From JABWCQ01 sp964587105 (GTDB lineage: Bacteria; Electryoneota; RPQS01), in the NCBI GenBank assembly GCA_964587105.1, contig CAZPKG010000014.1, forward strand, positions 24,803 to 88,802: a DNA stretch of 64,000 bases, written 5' to 3'. This document shows positions 16,521-24,451 of this stretch, piece by piece. Position 1 is the first letter of the stretch. Each line of letters begins with the position of its first letter. The notes below the pieces were generated by a model. It was not told the DNA's origin, did not search any database, and saw only the letters and a program-made list of their open reading frames with translations. A program made the position numbers and the translations under genes.

Positions 16521-17849
16521 TTACTTTAGCAGTAACATTTTGTTAGTTAAAACTTGACCTGCCGCTTCCAAGCGAGCAAAATAAACTCCGCTTGCAAGGC
16601 CGCTGCCGTTGAACATGACCTTATGTTGTCCGCGAGTTAACTCTCGGTCGAGCAATGTCTTGACCTCTCTTCCATTGACATCATAGACCTTGACAACAGT
16701 TCGGCCCTCTTTGGCCAGCGCGAACGAGATCGTGGTCTCTGGATTAAACGGATTAGGATAGTTCTGGTGTAAGACTGCGTTGGCCGGAACGGCAACGTTG
16801 TGCTCTTCGGCAGAAATGGCCTGCGTAGTCCAGAAGATAACTTGACCGCTGGTGATGTAAACAGGCTGTGTGTGGCCGGTGCTGTTAAAATTACAGTCAG
16901 TGCATGTAACACCTGAAACGCATTCGGGGTTATTGGGGCGGCAAAGGTTCTCGTAGGTTTCCATTGTCGGCCAGATGTCAATTGTCTCGCCCGGTGTAAC
17001 TTCAATGAACGGAATATCCCATGGATAAACTCTACTGCCCGGACACCAACCCGCACGGCTGAATTGCCATGTTCCGCCTTGAGGGCTGCATGGATTTACC
17101 GAACAATCATTCCGCCAAAGTAGGTGTTCATATTGATCCAAGCCGATCCAAACGCCATGTGTCTTTTGCGAAAATTCGGCTGCGTTGTGAGTGTTTCCTT
17201 GACCGTGGCCGGTAGTCCAAATTCGGACGGTCGCAAATTCAGCTTGCGGCGGGATGGGGACAAACGACAAGTCAAGATGGTTTTCGATCGGATCTGCCGG
17301 ATCGCCATAGACGAGTCCCCCGAAATTCCACAGTTGTTCGACAGCCATTGCCCGCAGAGGCATCGGATTTTCGACAAAGTAGAATGTGCAAGTCACCAAC
17401 CAGCCTTGGTTGCCGCCGACCCAAGTGTCCACAAAACTATGTAGAGTGACTTCGCCGCGCAGAATGGACTGGTAGTCCATCATATCGAAAGTCCAGTCAC
17501 AGTGGCCGGGGCCTCCCCCGCCTGTAATGTCGTAAGGAGTTATGACCCGCGCGATTTCAATATCCTCATAGGTTGAGTCGGTCAAATCCCGTTGGACGAA
17601 CAATCTGGCAGTGCGATCCCACGGATCACAATCGCCGGGTGCGCTGGGGCAGTCGAGGCGATAGACCATGTAGATTTCATTGTATTCAATATTAGGTGCC
17701 GGGAAAGTGAATGTCTCGACGGCATCCCGTCCGCCCGCCCCGAAGTTCTGGAGTTCCTGCGCAAAAGTGATCACGACTGTGGTGTCCCCGGGGTCGGCGA
17801 ACGCAGGTAAGGAAACGGCAAGTATGAACAATACTAATATCAATCGCAT
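16521..17849 (-). CDS. PNGase F-like secreted protein with T9SS sorting domain
   Basis: 442 residues: signal peptide (1-18), a region matching the two jelly-roll domains of peptide-N-glycosidase F (CDPWDR at 74-79, IEIARVITPYDI, LHSFVDTW, AAEF near 223-226, RAGWCPG), and a C-terminal type IX sorting domain from about 360 (NYPNPFNPET, ending KMLLLK). PNGase F removes N-glycans from glycoproteins. Asp78 and Glu225 align with catalytic D60 and E206 of the Elizabethkingia enzyme. The position of E118 appears to be Asp141, so activity is uncertain. AGGAG precedes the start by 8 bases. Alignment was from memory. Confidence 0.8.
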   Translation of the reverse strand: MRLILVLFILAVSLPAFADPGDTTVVITFAQELQNFGAGGRDAVETFTFPAPNIEYNEIYMVYRLDCPSAPGDCDPWDRTARLFVQRDLTDSTYEDIEIARVITPYDITGGGGPGHCDWTFDMMDYQSILRGEVTLHSFVDTWVGGNQGWLVTCTFYFVENPMPLRAMAVEQLWNFGGLVYGDPADPIENHLDLSFVPIPPQAEFATVRIWTTGHGQGNTHNAAEFSQKTHGVWIGLDQYEHLLWRNDCSVNPCSPQGGTWQFSRAGWCPGSRVYPWDIPFIEVTPGETIDIWPTMETYENLCRPNNPECVSGVTCTDCNFNSTGHTQPVYITSGQVIFWTTQAISAEEHNVAVPANAVLHQNYPNPFNPETTISFALAKEGRTVVKVYDVNGREVKTLLDRELTRGQHKVMFNGSGLASGVYFARLEAAGQVLTNKMLLLK

Positions 17850-18009
17850 CTTAGGCTCCTAAGTTGAATTCTTCAATTTATGGAACCTAAGGGAACAAAA
17901 CAACCCGGCCCAAACCATCAAAGTTGGTAGGAGGGTGAAAAACAGTTGCTTATCCCGTATGCACTTTGTAAATTATTGTTGAAACAACGCAAATAAAGGG
18001 AGAATGAGA

Positions 18010-18585
18010 ATGAAGATTCTGAGCGTATTGATTTTGACGGTCGCGCTGGCCATCCCAGCTTGGGCGACCTACCCACTTGGCGTCGGACTCCATGGCGGCT
18101 ATGATATGCCGGTCATTCAGGAGGACGTTGGCGCCGGCCCGGTGTTCGGGTTTTCGGTTCGCGGGAACATTGTTGGGCCATTGCACGGCCAACTGCTGTT
18201 TCGTAGCACGTCACAGGCGGACGTCGAAGAGGACATTGACTTTCCGGGCGAGCCGACCCTGACGATTCCGGGCGGAACTCTGTCCGGCTTCGGATTGAAC
18301 CTACTCTTGGCCAAGAAGACCCCTGCTTCGGTATGGCCGTACTTGCAAGTTGGCGTCTCCAGCAACTCACTGGCTCCGGGCGCAGGCTACAAGGAAGATG
18401 AATCGTTAACGGGTATGAGCGGCGGTTTTGGTCTTGGCTTTAACCTGTATCAGCGCAAAATCTACTTGGATGTTAACACATCGCTGTTAGTGATGCCGTT
18501 CCACGATGACAAAGCGTCACGCAAGAATTGGCAGACGATGTTGGGCGTCCAATATTTTATTCCCATCAAGGGCAAATCAAACTAA
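18010..18585 (+). CDS. Outer-membrane beta-barrel-like protein
   Basis: 191 residues with a signal peptide (cleavage near AWA) and an alternating, glycine-rich beta pattern ending in an aromatic-rich strand (MLGVQYFIPI), as in small outer-membrane barrels. I choose the second ATG at 18010 because AAAGGGAG (17995-18002) lies 7 bases upstream of it; the ATG at 18004 would be too close. A lipoprotein gene follows after 21 bases, probably in the same transcript. Function unknown. Confidence 0.65.
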   Translation: MKILSVLILTVALAIPAWATYPLGVGLHGGYDMPVIQEDVGAGPVFGFSVRGNIVGPLHGQLLFRSTSQADVEEDIDFPGEPTLTIPGGTLSGFGLNLLLAKKTPASVWPYLQVGVSSNSLAPGAGYKEDESLTGMSGGFGLGFNLYQRKIYLDVNTSLLVMPFHDDKASRKNWQTMLGVQYFIPIKGKSN

Positions 18586-18606
18586 AGCGCGCACAAGGAG
18601 AACAAC

Positions 18607-19176
18607 ATGAAAAAAGTACTTTGCATTCTTGCCGCGCTGTTGATGGTGATTATTAGCGGCTGCGGATTAACGTCTGGAACGGCTTTTGTGTCACAAGAAG
18701 TTGATGGCACGATTTCCACCGACACACGTGATACCGGTATTCGCGGAGGCAACGCGCTCGATTCTCAAATGGAAGGCGTGCTCGTTGACCTAACTGATAA
18801 TAGCGATTGGTCTGATTTTACGATTGAGGGAGTGGAGGATGGGTGCATCAGCGTCAATGCTGTCAACCATTTGTCAACCCCGGTTTCCGGTGAAATCTGG
18901 ATTGTAATGGACACTGATTTCGATCCGGCGGGTGACCCTGCGGCGGTTCGAAACAACTCATCGGCTTTCAAGGTTTTTGAAGGTATGGCTTTGGCTCCGA
19001 ACGAGACTCACCAGTTCACATGCCATGAGACTATCGAAATGCTCCAAAACACAGACCGGCTTGTTGAAGCTGTTCAAGAGGGGAAATTCAGAGCATTTGG
19101 ATTGGGCAATGAGGATGTTTACTGCTTCACACTGACAGGAGTAGTTTTCGGTTTCCACATTACCGGAAGCATTTAA
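18607..19176 (+). CDS. Lipoprotein of unknown function
   Basis: 189 residues with lipobox ISGC at residue 19 and AAGGAG upstream of the start. The mature protein has no transmembrane segments and is mainly beta (GEIWIVMDTDFD, NETHQFTCHETIEML, GVVFGFHITGSI). It has a few cysteines. No family recognised. It is downstream of the barrel-like protein and followed by a terminator. Confidence 0.7.
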   Translation: MKKVLCILAALLMVIISGCGLTSGTAFVSQEVDGTISTDTRDTGIRGGNALDSQMEGVLVDLTDNSDWSDFTIEGVEDGCISVNAVNHLSTPVSGEIWIVMDTDFDPAGDPAAVRNNSSAFKVFEGMALAPNETHQFTCHETIEMLQNTDRLVEAVQEGKFRAFGLGNEDVYCFTLTGVVFGFHITGSI

Positions 19177-19198
19177 TCGGTCGCACAAGCATTTTCTC

Positions 19199-19232
19199 AA
19201 GCGCCTGCCGGCAAGTCCGTCAGGCGCTTTTT
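19199..19232 (+). terminator. Intrinsic terminator
   Basis: GCGCCTG (19201-19207) pairs with CAGGCGC (19221-19227), followed by five T residues. It closes the barrel-lipoprotein unit. Confidence 0.85.
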
Positions 19233-19385
19233 CTATTCTGGGAACTTGCATGCGGCTTTGAAGGTTTATTGACACCGAAATGGTAAGCTTCTGTTTCTTA
19301 GAGGTTGGATTGAAAAAGACCCTGAAATGCCGATGCAAATGTTGCCGCCAAAACATTGTAAGCCGTTGAATTGTAAGGGAGTTGG

Positions 19386-19429
19386 GATAACGCGACTGGC
19401 TTGACAATGGGCCAGTATCTCGTTATCTT
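19386..19429 (+). promoter_or_regulatory. hrcA promoter inside a long dyad (candidate operator)
   Basis: TTGACA (19401-19406), 17 bases, TATCTT (19424-19429). Around it lies an interrupted inverted repeat: GATAACG (19386-19392) with CGTTATC (19421-19427), and ACTGGC (19395-19400) with GCCAGT (19411-19416). The dyad covers both hexamers. It is not the CIRCE element (TTAGCACTC-N9-GAGTGCTAA) that HrcA usually binds. Confidence 0.7.
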
Positions 19430-19454
19430 ATCTGTTTAAGCAGAATCTCGATTT

Positions 19455-20498
19455 ATGCCCGCCCCGCAACCCATCCCAAAGCTGACCGAGCGCGAGAAGC
19501 TCATTCTCCGTGCGGTGGTTCAGCATTTTATCCTGACAGCCAATCCGGTCGGGTCGCGGCACATTGCCCGAAAATTCGGGATTGACCTCTCCCCGGCGAC
19601 CATTCGGAATGTAATGTCGGACCTTGAGGAAATGGGTCTACTCAGCCACCCGCATACTTCGGCAGGCCGAATGCCCTCTGACACGGGCTATCGGTTTTAC
19701 GTTGACGATCTGATGGATTTGGGCGAGCTTACAAGTCAAGAGCGCGATTCCATCGATCGTGAGATTGAGTCCGTTCCAGCGGAGCTTGAATCGGTTCTTG
19801 ATGCAACTTCGAGAGTTTTGGCCACCGCGTCACAATTGCTCGGGATTGTTGTGATCCCTGAGTTGCAGAGCGCAGTGTTGGGCAAAATTGAATTGGCGCG
19901 TTTGGCTGAACGGCGCCTGTTAGTCGTGATCTCGCTTGAGAGCGGACCGATGAAGACTATCATGCTCGAACTTGAGCAGGAGATGTCGGAAGAGTCGGTG
20001 CGCGAAGTCACCGTTGCCCTGAACAGACGGCTCGGCGGGCTAACCGTCGGGAAGATTCGCGAGCAGATTTCCGAGCGGATGCAGAACATGACCGAAACTC
20101 CGCAAAGCTTGATTCGGTTATTCGTAGAATCGGCGGATGAGCTGTTCAGCTTTTCCTCAAAAAACGAGCATGTGAAGATCGGCGGACGGGCGCAGGTGAT
20201 TACTCAACCTGAGTTTTCGACACCGGGTTCGATGCGTGGGATAATTGAACTTGTTGAAGACAAGGATATCATCATCCACTTGCTGCAGAACAGTGAGGCC
20301 AAAGGGCCAGTTGCAATTACGATCGGGCGTGAGAATCCGGACAGCCGGGCCAAAGACCTATCGGTAATTTCTGCGGATTATAAAACCAATTCAAGTTCGG
20401 GCAAGCTTGGTGTGATTGGACCGACGCGTATGGACTATTCTCGGCTGACGACGCTGCTGGAATATACTGCGCGAGTGGTCAGCAAACGATTGTCATAA
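19455..20498 (+). CDS. hrcA: Heat-inducible transcription repressor HrcA
   Basis: 347 residues. The N-terminal winged helix has the family signature (SPATIRNVMSDLEEMGLL, then HPHTSAGRMPSDTGYRFYVD), followed by the dimerisation/GroEL-responsive domain. HrcA represses chaperone genes in the cold state and needs GroE for activity. It heads the hrcA-grpE-dnaJ unit, so it should be autoregulated through its promoter region, where I find a dyad but no CIRCE. Confidence 0.95.
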   Translation: MPAPQPIPKLTEREKLILRAVVQHFILTANPVGSRHIARKFGIDLSPATIRNVMSDLEEMGLLSHPHTSAGRMPSDTGYRFYVDDLMDLGELTSQERDSIDREIESVPAELESVLDATSRVLATASQLLGIVVIPELQSAVLGKIELARLAERRLLVVISLESGPMKTIMLELEQEMSEESVREVTVALNRRLGGLTVGKIREQISERMQNMTETPQSLIRLFVESADELFSFSSKNEHVKIGGRAQVITQPEFSTPGSMRGIIELVEDKDIIIHLLQNSEAKGPVAITIGRENPDSRAKDLSVISADYKTNSSSGKLGVIGPTRMDYSRLTTLLEYTARVVSKRLS

Positions 20499-20518
20499 TT
20501 TCTGATAACAATAGATTG

Positions 20519-21070
20519 ATGAACGAACAGGAAAAAGAGACGAACGACGTGCTCGAACAGGAGCAAACGGGGGAAACTACTCCGGAATCACAGGATGAAC
20601 TCGCTCAAGCGCGGGCGGAAGCCGCCGAGTGGCGGGATAAGTACGTGCGCAATTTGGCTGAGTTTGATAACTTCCGTAAGCGAACACGCGCGGAGCTTGA
20701 CGGCGTGCGCGAAAGCGTCACAGAGGGTGTCCTGCTGAATTTGCTGACAGTTTATGACGACATGAACAGGATGCTCGAAGCTCCTGTAACTGATGAAACT
20801 AATTCGCGGCGCGGCATGGAGTTGATTCAGCAGAAATTCAAGACTTTCTTGGAGAATCGCGGTATTGTCAAACTTGAGTGTCGCGGAAAAGAGTTCAATC
20901 CGAATGAGCACGATGCAATCATGATGCAGCCGCGTGCGGGATTTCCGGCGGGCGTTGTGTTGGAAGAGGTCTCGCCGGGGTACATGCTTGGCGAACGGGT
21001 GATCCGTCATGCGCAGGTAATTGTCTCTGCCGAAGCTGAACAGCACGGTAATGAGACGGGGGAGCAATAG
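20519..21070 (+). CDS. grpE: Nucleotide exchange factor GrpE
   Basis: 183 residues from ATG 20519; an adjacent TTG at 20516 is also in frame. It has an acidic, Gln/Glu-rich N-terminus, a long coiled coil (ARAEAAEWRDKYVRNLAEFDNF) and the C-terminal beta domain (NPNEHDAIM, GYMLGERVIRHAQVIVS). It releases ADP from DnaK in the heat-shock chaperone cycle. It follows hrcA by 20 bases and precedes dnaJ; dnaK itself is not in the window. Confidence 0.95.
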   Translation: MNEQEKETNDVLEQEQTGETTPESQDELAQARAEAAEWRDKYVRNLAEFDNFRKRTRAELDGVRESVTEGVLLNLLTVYDDMNRMLEAPVTDETNSRRGMELIQQKFKTFLENRGIVKLECRGKEFNPNEHDAIMMQPRAGFPAGVVLEEVSPGYMLGERVIRHAQVIVSAEAEQHGNETGEQ

Positions 21071-21076
21071 GCGAAC

Positions 21077-22225
21077 ATGGCCAGACGGGACTACTATGAA
21101 GTATTGGGCGTGAACCGCGGAGCGACGCCGGATGAAATTAAGAAAGCCTATCGCAAGCTCGCGATGGAGTTTCACCCGGATCGCAACAAAGGTGACGCTG
21201 CGGCTGAAGAGAAGTTTAAGGAAGTCGGCGAAGCCTATGCCGTGCTTTCTGACCAGAATAAGCGCGCGCAATATGATCGTTTCGGTCATGTGCAAGGCGG
21301 CGGTGCAGGACCGCGACCGGGGCAGGGTGGAAGCTTTGAGTTTGACTTGTCTGATGCGCTCAGGCAGTTCATGGAAGGCGGAATGTTCGGCGATTTCTTT
21401 GGGCAGCAGCGCGGTGGACGAGGCGGATCGACACGAGTGCGCGGCAATGATCTGCAACTGAAGCTCTCGCTCACGCTTGAAGAGATTTCCGAAGGCGTTC
21501 GCAAGACGATCAAAGTGAAACGTTTTCGCCCGTGTACCACTTGCAGCGGCACAGGATCAGCAGCCGGCAGTGCGCCGCAAGAATGCCCGACATGTCGTGG
21601 ACAAGGACAGGTTAGGCAAGTTTCCAAGACAATTCTCGGACAGTTTGTTAATATTCAAACGTGTCCGCAGTGTCATGGTGAAGGTCGAATTGTCTCCAAT
21701 CCGTGCAAGACATGCGATGGAGACGGGCGTTCACGCACGGAGGACACGATTCAAGTGGACGTACCTGCAGGAGTATCGAGTGGTCATTACCTGACCTTGC
21801 GCGGTGAAGGCCACAGTGGCCCGCGCAATGGTCCGGCCGGCGACCTCATCGTGTTAATCGACGAAAAAGAACACGAGTACTTTGAGCGTGACGGTGACAA
21901 CGTCATCTACAAATTGAGCGTTTCGATTCCACAGTTGTTGCTGGGGTCCACCGTGGAAGTACCAACGCTTACGGGTCGTGCGCAACTGAAGATTGAGCCG
22001 GGTATTACGCCGGGAAAACTCCTGCGTATGCGCGGCAAAGGCCTGCCGTCCGTGAACGGTTACGGTCGTGGCGATCAATTGGTTGAGATTGAGCTGCACG
22101 TGCCCAAGAAGCTCAGTTCGAGCGAGAAAGAAATGATTGAAAAGCTCAGCAATAGCGATAATTTCAAAGTGCAAGCGAACGATAAGGGCTTCTTTGCGCG
22201 AGTCAAAGAGGCGCTCGGGCAATGA
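21077..22225 (+). CDS. dnaJ: Chaperone DnaJ (type I)
   Basis: 382 residues with the full type I architecture: J domain with H33-P-D35, a Gly/Phe-rich linker (about 75-125), four CxxCxGxG zinc-binding repeats (CTTCSGTG, CPTCRGQG, CPQCHGEG, CKTCDGDG) and the C-terminal substrate-binding domains. It delivers unfolded clients to DnaK and stimulates its ATPase. It overlaps the next gene by 4 bases. Confidence 0.97.
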   Translation: MARRDYYEVLGVNRGATPDEIKKAYRKLAMEFHPDRNKGDAAAEEKFKEVGEAYAVLSDQNKRAQYDRFGHVQGGGAGPRPGQGGSFEFDLSDALRQFMEGGMFGDFFGQQRGGRGGSTRVRGNDLQLKLSLTLEEISEGVRKTIKVKRFRPCTTCSGTGSAAGSAPQECPTCRGQGQVRQVSKTILGQFVNIQTCPQCHGEGRIVSNPCKTCDGDGRSRTEDTIQVDVPAGVSSGHYLTLRGEGHSGPRNGPAGDLIVLIDEKEHEYFERDGDNVIYKLSVSIPQLLLGSTVEVPTLTGRAQLKIEPGITPGKLLRMRGKGLPSVNGYGRGDQLVEIELHVPKKLSSSEKEMIEKLSNSDNFKVQANDKGFFARVKEALGQ

Positions 22226-22623
22226 TTTGGAGATTTGATTTCAGCCGCCAAGCATTGGCATGGTTGCTGGGGCTTAGCTTTGTGTTCGGAACGGCGCTTG
22301 AAATTCGCGAAGAGTGGTTAGGACGATCAGTTGCGGGAACCTCTCGGCTGGTCTCGATGGGAATTGATCCGGTGCTCGCTCGAACAGCGGATTCTCTCCA
22401 TCAAATTCGGATTGCGGAACTCAATCGGCCGATCAACGTGAATCTTGCAACCGCAGTTGAGCTTGAACGATTGCCCGGCGTCGGACCTGTTTTGGCGTCG
22501 CGGATAATCCAAGAGCGCGAAGCAAACGGGCCGTTTGAATCGGCTGACGATTTGGAACGGGTGTCGGGGATCGGTCCGAAGAAGATAGCCGCAATGCGTG
22601 AGCGCGTTGTGGTGAGTGAATAG
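22222..22623 (+). CDS. ComEA-like helix-hairpin-helix protein
   Basis: 133 residues: one N-terminal membrane segment (about 8-25), a short linker, then tandem helix-hairpin-helix motifs (INVNLATAVELERLPGVGPVLASRII and FESADDLERVSGIGPKKI). This is the ComEA DNA-receptor layout, used in natural transformation to hold incoming DNA outside the membrane. No other competence gene is nearby. It starts inside the dnaJ stop codon (ATGA). Confidence 0.85.
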   Translation: MIWRFDFSRQALAWLLGLSFVFGTALEIREEWLGRSVAGTSRLVSMGIDPVLARTADSLHQIRIAELNRPINVNLATAVELERLPGVGPVLASRIIQEREANGPFESADDLERVSGIGPKKIAAMRERVVVSE

Positions 22624-22671
22624 GCGAAAGTTGCTGCCGCGCGCGGCGGCTTTTGAGATAAGGAGACAATC

Positions 22672-23214
22672 ATGGCGGTGCGGATGTCGTCGGGCTTGCG
22701 GCGCGGGAAAACGCAAGTTGAAATGCGCCCTACGTCTGCGCGCACGTTGGAATCGGTCTTTGATATGCTGCATGCCGAAATCGCCGACACGCGGGTGCTC
22801 GATTTGTATGCCGGAATCGGTTCATACGGCGTACTCGCGTTGCGTCGCGGTGCAGACGTCGCCGTATTGGTAGACAAATCACGCGAAGCAGAGAAACGCA
22901 TGAAGCGCGCGATATCGCAATACCATCTTGAAGACCGCTCAGTAGTACACTGCGAAGACGTTGTGCATTTTCTGAACAATGCGAATCGCTTCACGGAACC
23001 GTTTAACATTATCTTTGCTGATCCGCCTTACGAAAAAGTAGTGCCGGCAGAGCTTCTGGAACATATACTCGATTCAAAACTCTTAGCGCCGAAAGGCGTA
23101 GTGGTGTTTGAACATTCAAAGCGGCAGGCTCCGCCCGATATTGTGGGGCTGAAGCTGCGCAAGTCGAGAGTTTTCGGGGACACGACGGTAAGTATTTGGG
23201 ATGCGGTGCCGTGA
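22672..23214 (+). CDS. rsmD: 16S rRNA (guanine-966-N2)-methyltransferase RsmD
   Basis: 180 residues with the RsmD pattern: an N-terminal RPTSARTLESVFDML segment, the SAM-binding LDLYAGIGSYGVLALRRGA loop and the catalytic DPPY motif (ADPPYEKV). It methylates G966 of 16S rRNA in the small subunit. AAGGAG lies upstream of the start. Its stop overlaps the Nudix start by 4 bases (GTGA). Confidence 0.92.
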   Translation: MAVRMSSGLRRGKTQVEMRPTSARTLESVFDMLHAEIADTRVLDLYAGIGSYGVLALRRGADVAVLVDKSREAEKRMKRAISQYHLEDRSVVHCEDVVHFLNNANRFTEPFNIIFADPPYEKVVPAELLEHILDSKLLAPKGVVVFEHSKRQAPPDIVGLKLRKSRVFGDTTVSIWDAVP

Positions 23215-23657
23215 GTGAGTTGACGCACCGGGTCGCAGCGGCGGTGTACATCTTTCGGGATGACAAAATTCTGTTGCTAAAGCGAGTAGCGCCTCCGCAG
23301 ACGTTCGCTCCTCCAGGCGGAAGACTTGAAGTTGGCGAAGACCCGTTGCTTGGCGCTCTTCGGGAAGTTATAGAGGAAACCGGATTGACTCCGCAGATTT
23401 TCGGCGTGGCGCAGACTTGGTTTGGCGTGTACACAACAGGAGCAAGTCCGATTTTGTGTATCAATTATCTTGCCACAAGTGATTCGGGGGAACCGCAGCT
23501 AAGCGACGAACACTCGGCTTTTGTGTGGGCGACAGAAATTGAAATTGAAACAGGTCAAGTCCGCACGCAAGATGACATTGGCCACGGCTATCAAGTAAAG
23601 AGTTTTGTGGAAGCCTTCGACAAATATAAAGCATGGATGGCGAGCGCGAGTCGCTGA
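23211..23657 (+). CDS. Nudix hydrolase
   Basis: 148 residues from GTG 23211, chosen because it makes a GTGA overlap with rsmD; the frame opens further upstream. The Nudix box is intact (GGRLEVGEDPLLGALREVIEETG). Nudix enzymes cleave nucleoside diphosphates linked to another group. The substrate cannot be read from the sequence; the MutT/ADP-ribose pyrophosphatase-like size and position after rsmD say little. Confidence 0.9.
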   Translation: MSELTHRVAAAVYIFRDDKILLLKRVAPPQTFAPPGGRLEVGEDPLLGALREVIEETGLTPQIFGVAQTWFGVYTTGASPILCINYLATSDSGEPQLSDEHSAFVWATEIEIETGQVRTQDDIGHGYQVKSFVEAFDKYKAWMASASR

Positions 23658-24427
23658 TGCGCGAAATGTTTGCCGCGCTGGCAAACAAAGTAGATCCGCT
23701 TACCGCAACCGACGGCAAGACATATCCGAAAGCGGAAATTCAGCGGCTGTTGCAAGAGTGGATTCCAACAACTGTTTTAGTCAAGCGTATCTGTTCGCTT
23801 GATGAAGGGATCGTTGTCGCGGCACCGCACGTCAGCTTTGATAATTGGACGGAGTACTTTGCAAACCGACTGGCCTACGATCTGAACTGCGGTCAGGTGC
23901 TGGCAAAGAATTTTCGTGACGATGACAGCGGGGCAATTCCGACTTCAATTGGTAGGCACATTCATGTGAATCGTCCAACGGAATCAAAGCGCAAGGGCGG
24001 AGTTGAGCATGAAACTCCGCGCGCTATGGCCGCATTCCAGAAATACCGCTCGGCATTGCACGAAGCCGGACGAATCATGCCGCTGACGTTCTTGATTGAG
24101 CTGCACGGACATCGTCGGCACACCAAGCTTGAAGTGGCCACGACTGGAATTAGCGCCGCGCTGGCGGCTAAGCTTAAGCAGACTTATTTTGAGTTGTCGC
24201 AAGTAGATTTGCGAATGCCTGAAATAGCCATCGAACCTCTGGATGAGTTGCGTTTTACCGCGCAAGGAACGAAGGCAAACGGTTCTCTGGCCGCAAAGAT
24301 TTGCCGCATGGCGCTGCACATCGAAATTCCGCGCAGCTGTCGCGAGAATGAAGATGCACGCAGTCGGTTTCGTCCTGTTTTGTCAGAGTGGCTCCGGCAA
24401 TCAATTGAAATTCTGCTGCCATCTTAA
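23657..24427 (+). CDS. N-formylglutamate amidohydrolase-like protein
   Basis: 256 residues from ATG 23657, which shares one base with the Nudix stop (TGATG). The arrangement of AAPHVSFDNWTE, IGRHIHVNRPTE, LIELHGHRR and MALHIEIPRSCRE recalls the zinc-binding FGase family (His, Glu and His ligands spaced along the chain). The match is from memory and weak, so treat it as a putative metal-dependent hydrolase. No histidine degradation genes are nearby. Confidence 0.5.
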   Translation: MREMFAALANKVDPLTATDGKTYPKAEIQRLLQEWIPTTVLVKRICSLDEGIVVAAPHVSFDNWTEYFANRLAYDLNCGQVLAKNFRDDDSGAIPTSIGRHIHVNRPTESKRKGGVEHETPRAMAAFQKYRSALHEAGRIMPLTFLIELHGHRRHTKLEVATTGISAALAAKLKQTYFELSQVDLRMPEIAIEPLDELRFTAQGTKANGSLAAKICRMALHIEIPRSCRENEDARSRFRPVLSEWLRQSIEILLPS

Positions 24428-24451
24428 TCCACAACTCGCGAATACAGCGCA

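Noticed and set aside
17850..17863. CTTAGG/CCTAAG repeat over the ribosome binding site of the PNGase F-like gene as a translational switch
   Set aside because: The 2-base loop leaves at most about five weak pairs; too little to claim regulation.
19177..19454. CIRCE element upstream of hrcA
   Set aside because: No TTAGCACTC-N9-GAGTGCTAA or close variant is present; only the different dyad reported above.
20588..21457. 289-residue minus-strand ORF opposite grpE and dnaJ
   Set aside because: Opposite two well-recognised genes; its translation has no family features.
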